Positions 46,371 to 57,168 of a stretch of 64,000 nucleotides of DNA are shown here, one piece after another; positions within the stretch are counted from its first letter, which is position 1; each line of letters starts with the position of its first letter. The position numbers and the translations under genes are program-made. The notes below the pieces were generated by a model. The model was not told the DNA's origin. It saw only the letters and a program-made list of their open reading frames with translations, and made no database searches. This DNA comes from Candidatus Thiodiazotropha sp. Lineage in GTDB: Bacteria; Pseudomonadota; Gammaproteobacteria; Chromatiales; Chromatiaceae. The DNA is taken from contig JAIVEQ010000023.1 in NCBI GenBank assembly GCA_023838465.1, forward strand, positions 1 through 64,000, in the 5' to 3' direction.

Positions 46371-46384
46371 GTTGGTTCGGGTAT

Positions 46385-47032
46385 TCAGGTGGTAGGTTGA
46401 TTGACCGCTTCACGAAAGGCGTTGATAAGCTGCATCACCAAGTTGTGTTTTATTTTCCAAGAGGCCTTGTTAACCACCAGGCGGGAGCTGATATCGGCTA
46501 TGTGTTCTAGGGGGACCAGGCCATTGGCTTTCAGCGTATTGCCGCTCTCTACCAGATCGACGATTAAATCGGCTAATCCAACGATGGGCGCCAACTCCAT
46601 GGAGCCGTAGAGTTTGATAATCTCAACCTGCTCACCTTTCTCTGCAAAAAAACGTTGAGCACTCTTTACATATTTGGTGGCAACCCGTAAGCGCCCTTTG
46701 GTTTCGATGGTGTTTGGATAACCTGCAGTCATCATCCGACAACGGGCAATCTTAAGATCAAGTGGTTCATAGAGCCCTTCCCCTCCCTGTTCCAACAGCA
46801 CATCCTTACCGGCTATACCGAGGTCGGCCGCACCATACTGGACATAGGTGGGTACATCCGTTGCCCGGATAATGACCAGTTTCACCTGCTCATGATTGGT
46901 ATCGAGGATCAGTTTTCGGCTGGTCTCGGGGTCATCTGCAGGTTCGATGCCGGCGTGGGCCAACAATGGCAGACTCTGCTCAAAGATACGCCCTTTGGAA
47001 AGCGCAATAGTAATGGGTGCATCAAATTTCAT
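46385..47032 (-). CDS. hisG: ATP phosphoribosyltransferase, short form
   Basis: A 215-residue HisG of the short type, lacking the C-terminal regulatory domain. Motifs: [34 protein letters not shown], and [15 protein letters not shown]. Short HisG needs the HisZ subunit for activity; hisZ is not in this window. The ATG at 47032 is preferred over GTG at 47053. Confidence 0.93.
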   Translation of the reverse strand: MKFDAPITIALSKGRIFEQSLPLLAHAGIEPADDPETSRKLILDTNHEQVKLVIIRATDVPTYVQYGAADLGIAGKDVLLEQGGEGLYEPLDLKIARCRMMTAGYPNTIETKGRLRVATKYVKSAQRFFAEKGEQVEIIKLYGSMELAPIVGLADLIVDLVESGNTLKANGLVPLEHIADISSRLVVNKASWKIKHNLVMQLINAFREAVNQPTT

Positions 47033-47088
47033 AGGACAGTTTGTATTTCGCACGATTTAGGATGTGTAAGGATAACAAATGATGGGCA

Positions 47089-48477
<1,389 letters not shown>

Positions 48478-48510
48478 TTAATCAAGGGGATTTATCGAGT
48501 CATAGCGGTA

Positions 48511-49584
48511 TCAACGGCGTCCCACCGCCTGGTCGATATAGGTCTTTATCGCAGCCTGACCCGCATCATCGATTCCGGTAAATTCCATGCGGCTCAGCCA
48601 GCTATCCTGCTGTTTTTCACAATCGAGGATTTTTGCGTAGATATGGCTGCTCTGTTCGCTCATGAGCGAGGTATAGAGGGTGATACGGATATCGGAGAGG
48701 AGTTGAAGCTTTACCGGTAGATGGGCCTGCAGACCATTATAGCTAAGATCGATCGCTCTTCCGGCATAGCTCTGGGTCGAGACCGCTTTATTCTCTAATG
48801 GCTGAAAAGATATCGGGAAATCGACCTCTATGCGTGGGCTGCGTCGTGATTCCACCCTGGGCACTTCCAGATAGCGTGGTCGGCTGGTAGAGAGTAATTC
48901 GTAGAGAGTGACCGGTACCTGTTTACCTTTCACCAAGACCTGATTGGGCTCTCCAACCTCTATGTAGTCATCAGCGAGCGTGCGGGAGCGATCGCTCAGC
49001 AGAATTTGACCGCGCAGACTGTAAGCCTCTATCCGCGATGCGAGATTGACCTCGTCTCCAATGACCGTATATTCATGATGGAGTTCGGAGCCCAGGTGTC
49101 CTGCTACAACCGCACCGGTATTGATACCAATACCCATAAAAAGCCGCGGATAGCCCTGCTTGCTATTCTCGGAGTTGATTTCAAGCATTGCGCGTTGCAT
49201 CTCCACCGAGCAGGCAATGGCTCTCTCCAGATCGTCCTTTTTTTGTTCTGTAAGGCCGAACAATGCCATGATTGAGTCCCCCATGAATTTATCGATGCTA
49301 CCACCGAAACGAAAAATAATTTCGCACATGCGTGAAAAATAGAAATTGAGGATCTTGATAATCGTGTTAGGCGGGTAACGCTCTGTCAGTGCAGTAAAGC
49401 CGCGCAGGTCGGAGAGCAGAATGGTGACCTGCTTGTTTTGAGGCTTATTGCCACCATTGGGTGTCTCATCAAGGGATTTGATCAATGCTTGATGCAGACG
49501 GCTTCTCTGTGTCGGCGAGAGTGGTGTCTCAAGCGTCTTGCCGACAGTGTCGATGATCCTTTCGATCTCTTCGGCGTGTTTCAT
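48511..49584 (-). CDS. Class III adenylate cyclase with C-terminal PilZ domain
   Basis: A 357-residue soluble protein. A catalytic cyclase domain (about residues 48-230) has metal Asp residues in LLSDLRGFT and KFMGDSIMALFG, adenine-type Lys in IDKFMGD and Asp in VIGDEVNLASRIEA, plus the conserved Asn and Arg. A PilZ domain (about 245-357) follows, with RRSPR (RxxxR) and DLSYNG (DxSxxG), the cyclic di-GMP-binding motifs. It probably makes cAMP under cyclic di-GMP control. It lies upstream of murA on the same strand with a gap of 162 bases. Confidence 0.85.
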   Translation of the reverse strand: MKHAEEIERIIDTVGKTLETPLSPTQRSRLHQALIKSLDETPNGGNKPQNKQVTILLSDLRGFTALTERYPPNTIIKILNFYFSRMCEIIFRFGGSIDKFMGDSIMALFGLTEQKKDDLERAIACSVEMQRAMLEINSENSKQGYPRLFMGIGINTGAVVAGHLGSELHHEYTVIGDEVNLASRIEAYSLRGQILLSDRSRTLADDYIEVGEPNQVLVKGKQVPVTLYELLSTSRPRYLEVPRVESRRSPRIEVDFPISFQPLENKAVSTQSYAGRAIDLSYNGLQAHLPVKLQLLSDIRITLYTSLMSEQSSHIYAKILDCEKQQDSWLSRMEFTGIDDAGQAAIKTYIDQAVGRR

Positions 49585-49835
49585 CGCTATGCTATCCCCC
49601 GAGTAAGTGCTGTGTAGAAAAACAGTAACTAGTCAGCAACTCCATTCTTGTGGGGCTGTTGAGTGGTTATTCCTTAGCTTTAGGGTTTCCAGAGGGGAGC
49701 AGTCAGACTCTTCCCTTTGGTCAACACCCGGAAACCGCTTTTTTTCTGGGGCTGATCTGAATAGTTACCGGCAATCCTTGTACTCTCAGTATAGTCATCC
49801 TAAGCACTGTCTTGATGATTAATAGTTATAGATTG

Positions 49836-50996
49836 TTACTTATCGAGGGCTGGACGCTCTCCGGAGATTGTCTCGAAATTAACCTGATCGCTGCCACGCC
49901 AGCCACCGACAGTCAATTGGGTGCCTGGTGGTTGGCTGGCGATGAGTTGCATCAACTGCTGTGAATTATCGATGCTGGTTTCATTGATGGTTGTAATAAC
50001 ATCACCTGGTCGTAACCCAGCTTTGCTTGCTGGTCCATCTTCCATCACACCGGTTACCAGGATGCCCTCTTCATTATGTAATCCAAATGCCTCTGCCAGT
50101 TTATCGGTCACATTTTGCCCATGAATGCCTAACCAGCCCCTGACCACATATCCGTTGCTGATCAACTGTTGCATGATACCTTTAGCCAGATCAAACGGGA
50201 TGGCAAAGCCGATACCGTGGGAGCCTCCGGTTTTGGAGAAAATGGCAGTATTGATGCCGATCAGTTCCCCATCGGCATTCACCAAGGCGCCTCCCGAATT
50301 ACCTGGATTGATAGCGGCATCGGTCTGAATAAAGTTCTCAAAAGTATTGATGCCCAAGTGGGATCGACCGGTGGCGCTGATAATGCCCATCGTGACAGTC
50401 TGGCCGACACCAAAAGGATTGCCGATCGCCAGCACCACGTCACCTACCTGTTGGTCGCTGGAGTCGTCGATCGGAATGGCTTGCAGCTTACTGTCGCTAT
50501 CGATCTTCAGTACCGCAACATCCGATTCTGCGTCACTGCCCACCACGCTGACACTCACGCTCTGGCCATTGGCAAGCACGACTTTGATCTTGTCTGCCCC
50601 TTCAATCACATGGTGATTGGTCAGCAGGTAGCCATCCTCAGAGATGATGACCCCAGATCCGAGACTGGTATCGAGGCGTTGGCGCGTCTTTTCAGGCAGT
50701 ATATTTCCAAACAGGTGCTGCAGCAGGGGATCCCTGAATTGCATTGCTTGCGATTCGGTGGTGATCTTGGCAGTAAAAATATTGACTACCGATGATGCCG
50801 CCCTCTCCACTGCGTCTGCATAGGAGAAAGGTCCACTTTGGCGAGGTAGGGTAATAGTTGGCACAGGTGCTTTTGTTTGACGGTCAGAATCCGGCATTCG
50901 CATCAGGTCAGGTGCCATGAAGAGAACAACGAATGCCCCTGCCAATCCGGCGGTTAAAGCTGTAAGTAACAATGAAAGTAGTTTTCGCATACGCAT
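49836..50996 (-). CDS. degS: DegS/AlgW-like periplasmic serine protease
   Basis: A 386-residue S1C protease with an N-terminal anchor (residues 6-28), a trypsin-like domain with His in LLTNHHVIEG, Asp in ESDVAVLKID and Ser in NPGNSGGALVNADG, and a single PDZ domain (about 280-370: GIHGQNVTDKLAEAFGL, SKAGLRPGDVI). One PDZ plus a membrane anchor is the DegS/AlgW plan, which cleaves the anti-sigma factor in envelope stress. A role as a DegQ-like protease is less likely. Confidence 0.9.
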   Translation of the reverse strand: MRMRKLLSLLLTALTAGLAGAFVVLFMAPDLMRMPDSDRQTKAPVPTITLPRQSGPFSYADAVERAASSVVNIFTAKITTESQAMQFRDPLLQHLFGNILPEKTRQRLDTSLGSGVIISEDGYLLTNHHVIEGADKIKVVLANGQSVSVSVVGSDAESDVAVLKIDSDSKLQAIPIDDSSDQQVGDVVLAIGNPFGVGQTVTMGIISATGRSHLGINTFENFIQTDAAINPGNSGGALVNADGELIGINTAIFSKTGGSHGIGFAIPFDLAKGIMQQLISNGYVVRGWLGIHGQNVTDKLAEAFGLHNEEGILVTGVMEDGPASKAGLRPGDVITTINETSIDNSQQLMQLIASQPPGTQLTVGGWRGSDQVNFETISGERPALDK

Positions 50997-51094
50997 TGGA
51001 TTGAGTATTCAAGTGTGGTGTAACGTATAACTGTACCAACCAGAGGCCCGTCAATGCCTCAAAACAAGGGAACCATTTTTAAGGCAAACATAGC

Positions 51095-51847
51095 ATGATT
51101 GATCTACTATCGCTCGAATCCTATTGTAATGAGTTATTGTCAATTGATGACTTTGACGATTACTGTCCAAATGGCCTGCAAATAGAGGCTACGGAACAGG
51201 TACACAAATTGATGGTGGGTGTCACTGCCTGCCAGGCACTGATTGAAGAGGCGGAGCGTTGGGGTGCAGATGCCTTGCTGGTACATCATGGCTATTTTTG
51301 GAAGGGGGAATTGGAGTCATTACGGGGCATTAAGGGTAAAAGGGTCGGGGCGCTTTTCAGGCAGCGTACTGGATTATTGTCATACCATTTACCCCTGGAT
51401 GCCCACGCAGTGTATGGCAATAACAGACAGTTTGCAGAGCAACTGGGATTTCAGCCGACTGCTGCACCGGCATTGGGTCATCCACTGATCTGGCAGTCTA
51501 CTTTACCCGATCCTGTAACCGCTGATGATCTTGGACGGCTTCTCGGTGATTGCTTAGCCAGAGAGCCACTGCATGTTGCACCGAATCAACAGCGTTTGAT
51601 GCGTATAGGTTGGTGCACGGGTGCTGCACAAGGTTACCTACAGGAAGCTTACGATTTAGGGTTGGATGCCTATATCTCAGGTGAAATATCGGAACCGACA
51701 GTACATCTGTCAAGGGAGTTGGGGATTCACTATTACGCGGCAGGACATCATGCAACTGAACGTTATGGTGTGCAGGCTCTAGGTCAGCATTTAGCGGAAA
51801 GGTTTACCCTGGAATACCGTTTTGTTGATATCGATAACCCAGTGTAA
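51095..51847 (+). CDS. Nif3-like dinuclear metal-centre protein (YbgI family)
   Basis: A 250-residue Nif3 family protein of the bacterial short type. Metal-binding motifs: LLVHHGYFWKGE, YHLPLDAH, and the C-terminal YYAAGHHATERYGVQAL. The family is conserved and forms hexamers with a two-metal site; its function is debated. It is divergent from the DegS-like gene. The 353 bases to petA contain the petABC leader and no gene. Confidence 0.92.
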   Translation: MIDLLSLESYCNELLSIDDFDDYCPNGLQIEATEQVHKLMVGVTACQALIEEAERWGADALLVHHGYFWKGELESLRGIKGKRVGALFRQRTGLLSYHLPLDAHAVYGNNRQFAEQLGFQPTAAPALGHPLIWQSTLPDPVTADDLGRLLGDCLAREPLHVAPNQQRLMRIGWCTGAAQGYLQEAYDLGLDAYISGEISEPTVHLSRELGIHYYAAGHHATERYGVQALGQHLAERFTLEYRFVDIDNPV

Positions 51848-52200
51848 CTTGTCAGCAGCCTCCACATACTATGGTGTTGGTAGAGGGTTGTATCCTTGGC
51901 TTTTTTGATTTTCAAAATAGAAGTGGTTCTTATGTTTCTTTTTGGGACCATAACCAGAAAAAGTGCCATCAGGCGTAGATCTGAATAGCGAATCCCCAGT
52001 CTATCTCGTGACATGGCCTTCATACACTATATAAATGGCCATCACTTTATGAATCCTCCTTGACCTATCAAGCTGCATTATGGAAAATGTTCGGTTAGTT
52101 TTTATGGCTTATTAACTATATTCTAATGTCCTGAATAGAAGGGCTGAGCAAGGACCATTCAGGCCCGAACCAGCTTATTCAGCACCTGGGGAGTCCATGT

Positions 52201-52797
52201 ATGAGCGCAGATGGCGTTGATTTAAAAAAGCGGCGTACCCTAACGCTTGCTACCAGTGCGGTCGGAGCAGTTGGCGCCGGTTTCGTGATCTACCCGTTCC
52301 TGGCGGCTTGGGCCCCCAGTGAAAAGGCAAAGGCAGCGGGCGCACCAGTCGAGGCTGACATCGGTAAGCTCGAACCGGGTCAGTTGATGCGTGTCAAATG
52401 GCGTGGCAAACCGGTCTGGATCGTCAATCGTACTGAGCAGAATCTTAGCGATCTTTTATCGCTTGACGATCAATTGGCCGACCCCGCTTCTGACCAGACG
52501 AGTCAGCAGCCTGAATACTGCAAAAATCCGACTCGGGCCATCAAGGAAAAATATCTGGTGGCTGTCGGCATTTGCACACATCTGGGTTGTTCACCCACCT
52601 ATCGTCCTGAAGTGGCTCCGGCTGATCTGGGCGCTGACTGGAAAGGTGGATTCTTCTGCCCCTGCCATGGCTCCCGCTTTGACCTGGCCGGCCGAGTGTA
52701 CGCGGGTGTGCCCGCACCTACGAACCTGGAAATCCCCCCCTACCAGTATCTCTCCGACACTAAGATCCTGATTGGTGCCGATGGAGGAGCAGCCTGA
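52201..52797 (+). CDS. petA: Ubiquinol-cytochrome c reductase Rieske iron-sulfur subunit
   Basis: A 198-residue Rieske protein. The N-terminus has the twin-arginine-like KKRRTLTLATSAVG and a single TM anchor. The [2Fe-2S] ligands are in ICTHLGCSP and FFCPCHGSRFD. It is the first gene of petABC, and its stop overlaps the petB start. Confidence 0.96.
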   Translation: MSADGVDLKKRRTLTLATSAVGAVGAGFVIYPFLAAWAPSEKAKAAGAPVEADIGKLEPGQLMRVKWRGKPVWIVNRTEQNLSDLLSLDDQLADPASDQTSQQPEYCKNPTRAIKEKYLVAVGICTHLGCSPTYRPEVAPADLGADWKGGFFCPCHGSRFDLAGRVYAGVPAPTNLEIPPYQYLSDTKILIGADGGAA

Positions 52798-54038
52798 TGA
52801 GTATGATGAAAAATTTTATGGGCTGGATTGATGATCGTTATCCGATGACCAAGGTCTGGAACGAGCATCTGGCCGAATACTACGCGCCGAAGAACTTCAA
52901 CTTCTGGTATTTCATGGGTTCTCTGGCGATGTTGGTGTTGGTGATTCAAATACTGACAGGCGTCTGGCTGGCAATGAGTTACAAGCCTGATGCTGAACTG
53001 GCGTTTGGCTCTGTTGAGTACATCATGCGGGACGTGGATTGGGGTTGGCTGATCCGATATATGCACTCCACGGGTGCTTCCGCCTTCTTTATTGTGATCT
53101 ATCTTCACATGTTCCGTGGTCTGATGTACGGCTCCTACCGTAAACCTCGTGAGCTGCTGTGGATTATCGGTGTCATTATCTATTTGGCAATGATGGCCAC
53201 TGCCTTTTTCGGCTATCTGCTGCCTTGGGGGCAGATGTCCTACTGGGGAGCACAAGTAATCGTCAACCTGTTCTCCGCAGTGCCAGTGATTGGTCCTGAT
53301 CTGGGTGTCTGGGTACGTGGAGACTATGTCATCTCTGATGCTACCCTGAATCGCTTCTTCGCACTCCACTTCCTGGTGCCTTTCGTGCTGGCTGCATTGG
53401 TATTCGTTCACATCATCGCTTTGCACAAAGTTGGGTCGAACAACCCGGATGGTATCGAGATCAAGAAGGGACCTAAGGGTAACCGTTGGGACGACAATGC
53501 GCCTGCTGACGGCATCCCCTTCCATCCCTACTATTCGGTAAAGGATATCGCCGGTGTGGCCGGTTTCCTTTTTCTGTTTGCTGCAGCGGTCTTCTTTGCG
53601 CCGGAGATGGGTGGCTATTTTATCGAGCACCCCAATTTTGAGCCGGCCAACCCGCTGAAGACACCGGAACATATCGCGCCGGTCTGGTACTTCACACCCT
53701 TCTACGCGATCCTGCGTGCGGTGCCTTCGATTGCGGGTTCCGCCTTTCCTGGGGTGGTGGCGATGTTTGCCTCTATTCTGATCATGTTCTTTCTGCCATG
53801 GCTGGATCGCAGTCCGGTAAAGTCAATTCGTTATAAGGGTATGTTGTATAAAGTTATGCTCTGGTTGTTCGCGATCAACTTTGTCATTCTCGGTTTCCTG
53901 GGTACGCAACCCACCACCGACCTGTATAAGCTGATGGCTCAGATAGGAACGATTTACTACTTCGCTTTCTTCTTGCTAATGCCGATCTACAGCAAAATGG
54001 ACAAGACCAAACCAGTGCCTGAGAGGGTGACAGAATGA
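52797..54038 (+). CDS. petB: Cytochrome b subunit of the bc1 complex
   Basis: A 413-residue eight-helix cytochrome b. Haem ligand histidines lie in HSTGASAFFIVIYLHMFRG and HFLVPFVLAALVFVHIIALH. The Qo-site motif, usually PEWY, reads PVWY (residues 295-298, HIAPVWYFTPFYA). It overlaps petA by one base and petC by four, showing tight coupling. It carries electrons from quinol to cytochrome c1. Confidence 0.96.
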   Translation: MSMMKNFMGWIDDRYPMTKVWNEHLAEYYAPKNFNFWYFMGSLAMLVLVIQILTGVWLAMSYKPDAELAFGSVEYIMRDVDWGWLIRYMHSTGASAFFIVIYLHMFRGLMYGSYRKPRELLWIIGVIIYLAMMATAFFGYLLPWGQMSYWGAQVIVNLFSAVPVIGPDLGVWVRGDYVISDATLNRFFALHFLVPFVLAALVFVHIIALHKVGSNNPDGIEIKKGPKGNRWDDNAPADGIPFHPYYSVKDIAGVAGFLFLFAAAVFFAPEMGGYFIEHPNFEPANPLKTPEHIAPVWYFTPFYAILRAVPSIAGSAFPGVVAMFASILIMFFLPWLDRSPVKSIRYKGMLYKVMLWLFAINFVILGFLGTQPTTDLYKLMAQIGTIYYFAFFLLMPIYSKMDKTKPVPERVTE

Positions 54039-54775
54039 AAAAGCTGATTGTTGCATTCTTATTAGCCACGGCCCCCCTGCTTGGATTGGCCGCAGGTGGT
54101 GGCGTACATCTGGATGATGCCGATATCGACTTGGGCGATCAGGCTTCTCTGCAGCGTGGTGCCAAGTATTTCATGAACTACTGTCTGAGTTGTCATTCAG
54201 CCAAATACCAGCGTTACAACCGCATGGCAAAGGATCTTGGCCTGACTGAGGATGAGGTCGCCCAGAATCTGATGTTCACGACCGACAAGATCGGTAATAC
54301 CATGGATATCGCTATGACGGCTGAACAGGGTACGGAGTGGTTTGGTAGTCCTCCACCGGACCTGAGTGTCATCTCCCGCGCCCGAGGGGTGGACTGGATC
54401 TACACCTACTTGCGCAGTTTCTATCTGGACGAAAAGCGCCCCTTCGGTATGAATAATCTGGTCTTCCCGGATGTGGGCATGCCCCATGTGTTGTGGGAAC
54501 TACAGGGTACACAAAAGGCTGTATTCAAGCTTGATAAGGGTTCGAGTGGTAATGATATTCAGGTATTCGATCACTTCGAACCAGTGACTCAGGGTACAGT
54601 GAGCGCTGAAGAGTATGATCAGGTTGCCCGTGATCTAACCGCCTTTCTCAGTTACGTCGGTGAGCCGATCCAGATGGAGCGTAAGCGCCTCGGTGTCTGG
54701 GTATTGTTGTTCATTGCCGTGTTCTTTGTGATGGCCTACCTGCTCAAAAAGGAGTATTGGAAGGACGTTCACTAA
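54035..54775 (+). CDS. petC: Cytochrome c1
   Basis: A 246-residue cytochrome c1 with a signal peptide (MKKLIVAFLLATAPLLGLAA), a haem-binding CLSCHSAKYQRYN, and a C-terminal anchor (WVLLFIAVFFVMAYLLKKEY). The axial Met is probably in the segment around FGMNNLVFPDVGMP. Last gene of petABC, followed by a strong terminator. Confidence 0.96.
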   Translation: MKKLIVAFLLATAPLLGLAAGGGVHLDDADIDLGDQASLQRGAKYFMNYCLSCHSAKYQRYNRMAKDLGLTEDEVAQNLMFTTDKIGNTMDIAMTAEQGTEWFGSPPPDLSVISRARGVDWIYTYLRSFYLDEKRPFGMNNLVFPDVGMPHVLWELQGTQKAVFKLDKGSSGNDIQVFDHFEPVTQGTVSAEEYDQVARDLTAFLSYVGEPIQMERKRLGVWVLLFIAVFFVMAYLLKKEYWKDVH

Positions 54776-54802
54776 AAAGCATTCAGCATGATCTGACAAA
54801 AA

Positions 54803-54836
54803 GGCGCACAGTTGCGTTATACTGTGCGCCTTTTTT
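54803..54836 (+). terminator. Intrinsic terminator after petABC
   Basis: A perfect 10-bp stem GGCGCACAGT / ACTGTGCGCC with an 8-base loop, followed by six T. It separates petABC from sspAB. Confidence 0.95.
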
Positions 54837-54911
54837 CGTGTCACAACTTTATTGTTTGCAGTCAAACAGGGCTTGGCCCGGACTGACAGACATTCTGGAG
54901 AGAGGCTATAA

Positions 54912-55535
54912 ATGGCAGCAGTTGCGAACAAACGCTCAGTGATGACCCTCTATTCGGATCCGACGGATCCCTATTGTCATCGAGTCAGACTGGTGCTGGC
55001 AGAGAAGAATATTACCTACGAAGTGTCGGATATCGATCCGTTGAACGTACCGGAAGAGGTAATGGAGCTGAACCCCTATGGCACTCTACCTACCCTGGTA
55101 GACAGGGATTTGAAGCTCTATGAGTCGCGTATCATCATGGAGTATCTGGATGAGCGCTTCCCGCACCCGCCCTTGTTACCCGTGGATCCAGTCTCACGTT
55201 CTACCTCACGTCTGCTGATGTATCGTGTTGATAATGACTGGTATAGCCATATGGATATCATTCTCAGTGGCAAAAAAGAGGCCACTAAGGCCCGCAAAGA
55301 ACTGCGTGAGAGTTTGATAACTACTGCACCTGTGTTCAACGCAAAACCCTTCTTTATGAGCGAAGAGTTAACCTTGGTCGATTGTATAATCGCCCCCTTG
55401 TTGTGGCGTCTCCCTGAGTTGGGTGTTGAGATCCCGGCTAGTGCTAAAGGTCTGCATGAGTATACCAAGCGTGTGTTTGAAAAAGAGTCGTTCATTAAAA
55501 GTCTCTCTGAAGCCGAACAGGAAATGCGTGGCTGA
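54912..55535 (+). CDS. sspA: Stringent starvation protein A
   Basis: A 207-residue glutathione-transferase-fold protein (thioredoxin-like half VMTLYSDPTDPYCHRVRLVL, then the helical half). SspA binds RNA polymerase and alters promoter use in stress. It sits 3 bases before sspB and after petABC, a conserved order. Confidence 0.93.
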   Translation: MAAVANKRSVMTLYSDPTDPYCHRVRLVLAEKNITYEVSDIDPLNVPEEVMELNPYGTLPTLVDRDLKLYESRIIMEYLDERFPHPPLLPVDPVSRSTSRLLMYRVDNDWYSHMDIILSGKKEATKARKELRESLITTAPVFNAKPFFMSEELTLVDCIIAPLLWRLPELGVEIPASAKGLHEYTKRVFEKESFIKSLSEAEQEMRG

Positions 55536-55538
55536 GCA

Positions 55539-55937
55539 ATGACAGAGATGTCGCCCAATCGCCCCTACCTGATCCGGGCACTCTATGAATGGTTGGTGGA
55601 TAACGATACGACGCCCTATCTGATGGTGAATGCCGAATATGAGGGTGCAGAGGTGCCTCGGCAGTTTGTAGATGATGGACGGATCATATTGAATGTTGAC
55701 CCTTCGGCTGTTTCTGAACTCGAAATGGGTAATGAGTGGATCAGTTTCAGTGCCCGATTCGGTGGTGCTGCAGAAGAAATCCTCATCCCACCTGGTGCGG
55801 TGATGGGTATCTACGCTAAGGAGAATGGCCAGGGAATGCTGTTTCCTGATGAGGAGGTCAACATGGGTCAGGAACCCGAGGATGAGCCCGACCCTACAAA
55901 ACCGAGTAAACGGCCATCATTGAAAGTGGTCAAGTAG
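55539..55937 (+). CDS. sspB: ClpXP adaptor SspB
   Basis: A 132-residue protein with the SspB fold that delivers ssrA-tagged peptides to ClpXP (YLIRALYEWLVDNDTTPYLM, FGGAAEEILIPPGAVMGIYA). After a flexible acidic linker, the tail ends in RPSLKVVK, the ClpX-binding motif. Co-transcribed with sspA. Confidence 0.95.
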   Translation: MTEMSPNRPYLIRALYEWLVDNDTTPYLMVNAEYEGAEVPRQFVDDGRIILNVDPSAVSELEMGNEWISFSARFGGAAEEILIPPGAVMGIYAKENGQGMLFPDEEVNMGQEPEDEPDPTKPSKRPSLKVVK

Positions 55938-55964
55938 CCCGGCACCCGTTTAATCCAGGTACAA

Positions 55965-56297
55965 TTACTGATCCACCTCGGACTCTGTGTACTGCTCTGG
56001 TAGGTCAATATGGAGACTGACATTCTGCATGCCGATCATTACCACATAGCCAGTATGCCGGCCGGAACCCTCCAGGCTATAGTCGAATTCATAGACGCGA
56101 CGCAGTTTTAATCCACTGCGAAACCAGCGAAGTCCCAGTCGGTGTAATGCTACGGTTTGATCAAGAAACTGTATCCCATGACTTTTACAGGCACTGCGGC
56201 TGATACGGATTGCTCTCTCACGAACCCGCAGGCTGTCGCGCCAAAACCAGAGTAACAGCATCAGGATCAATAGTAGATTGAGGGTTGAATATGACAT
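55965..56297 (-). CDS. DUF3301-type membrane-anchored protein
   Basis: A 110-residue protein with an N-terminal TM segment (about 6-20), basic residues, and a body matching DUF3301 as I recall it (ACKSHGIQFLDQTVAL, LRRVYEFDYSLEGSGRHTGY). The function is unknown. Convergent with sspB. Confidence 0.8.
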   Translation of the reverse strand: MSYSTLNLLLILMLLLWFWRDSLRVRERAIRISRSACKSHGIQFLDQTVALHRLGLRWFRSGLKLRRVYEFDYSLEGSGRHTGYVVMIGMQNVSLHIDLPEQYTESEVDQ

Positions 56298-56409
56298 GCG
56301 GAAATCGATTATCCTAGAATTCTCAGTGGAATACCTTCAATACTGATAAGGTTCAACTATTCAAGATGAATTGAGTGGTACATCGTGCTCAACAGAGGGT
56401 GCTAGGCCT

Positions 56410-56922
56410 ATGGGACGAATATGTATTGTAACGGCAGACATCACCCGGCTGAAAGTGGATGCAATAGTGAATGCTGCCAACTCTACCCTTTTAGGAGGTG
56501 GAGGTGTAGATGGGGCCATCCACCGTGCTGCTGGAGCGGAGTTGCTTGCCTATTGCCGAACTTTGGGTGGTTGTCCAACAGGTGAATCCAGAATAACCCC
56601 TGGGTTCAATCTGCCTGCACAGTGGGTCATTCACACAGTGGGTCCGGTTTGGCAGGGTGGTGATCAGGATGAACCGGGGCTGTTGCGTGATTGTTACGTG
56701 AATAGTTTTAAACTGGCAACAGAGCAAGGTTGCCGTACGATTGCATTTCCAGCGATCAGTACCGGAGTCTATGGCTATCCAAAACGCAAAGCAGCTATAG
56801 AGGCATTGTCAGTAATGGGGGATTGGCATGATAGATTTGATGAGATTACTGCCTGCTGTTTCAGTCAGTCTGACGCAGATCTGTATCATGCACTTTGTCC
56901 CAAGTGCCTGGTGGGTGATTAA
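56410..56922 (+). CDS. Macrodomain protein (O-acetyl-ADP-ribose deacetylase-like)
   Basis: A 170-residue macrodomain: [34 protein letters not shown], and [11 protein letters not shown] are the ADP-ribose-binding and catalytic motifs of the YmdB/MacroD type, which hydrolyses O-acetyl-ADP-ribose or removes ADP-ribose. The ATG at 56410 has GCTAGGC upstream; the frame is open from a TTG at 56371. Its stop lies at the edge of a MITE-like element. Confidence 0.9.
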   Translation: MGRICIVTADITRLKVDAIVNAANSTLLGGGGVDGAIHRAAGAELLAYCRTLGGCPTGESRITPGFNLPAQWVIHTVGPVWQGGDQDEPGLLRDCYVNSFKLATEQGCRTIAFPAISTGVYGYPKRKAAIEALSVMGDWHDRFDEITACCFSQSDADLYHALCPKCLVGD

Positions 56923-57164
56923 ATCTAGATTCTGCAGTTGACCGCTAATATCTGACGTAAGGTTATGAGATGCAGAATCAAATAATAGATTTTTTCCGTA
57001 CCTACTGGGTGAGTTCTGAAACGCTACATGGATTTGTGAAAAATCCCAACGCACCCTGCTGCGTTGTCGTTCTTGTTAAGGGAATAGCCATTAACGGCGA
57101 ACGACGCCTTGCCGGGCACGCCGGGATTTCCCACAACTACATGTTCAACTACGGATTCTAGGTT
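56922..57164. mobile_element. MITE-like element, 243 bp
   Basis: Terminal repeats AATCTAGATTCTGCAGTTGA and TCAACTACGGATTCTAGGTT (complement) match at 16 of 20. The left internal part resembles the 43781 element, and about 140 extra bases carry GC-rich partial palindromes. No ORF. It fills the gap between the macrodomain gene and the next small gene. Confidence 0.7.
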
Positions 57165-57168
57165 AAAG

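Noticed and set aside
50169..50795. Plus-strand frame of 208 codons opposite the DegS-like gene
   Set aside because: It is antisense to a clear protease with intact catalytic residues and shows no family motif.
52740..53672. Long minus-strand frame (310 codons) opposite petB
   Set aside because: It lies wholly within petA-petB, has low-complexity His/Gln/Arg-rich translation and no ribosome-binding site. It is a shadow.
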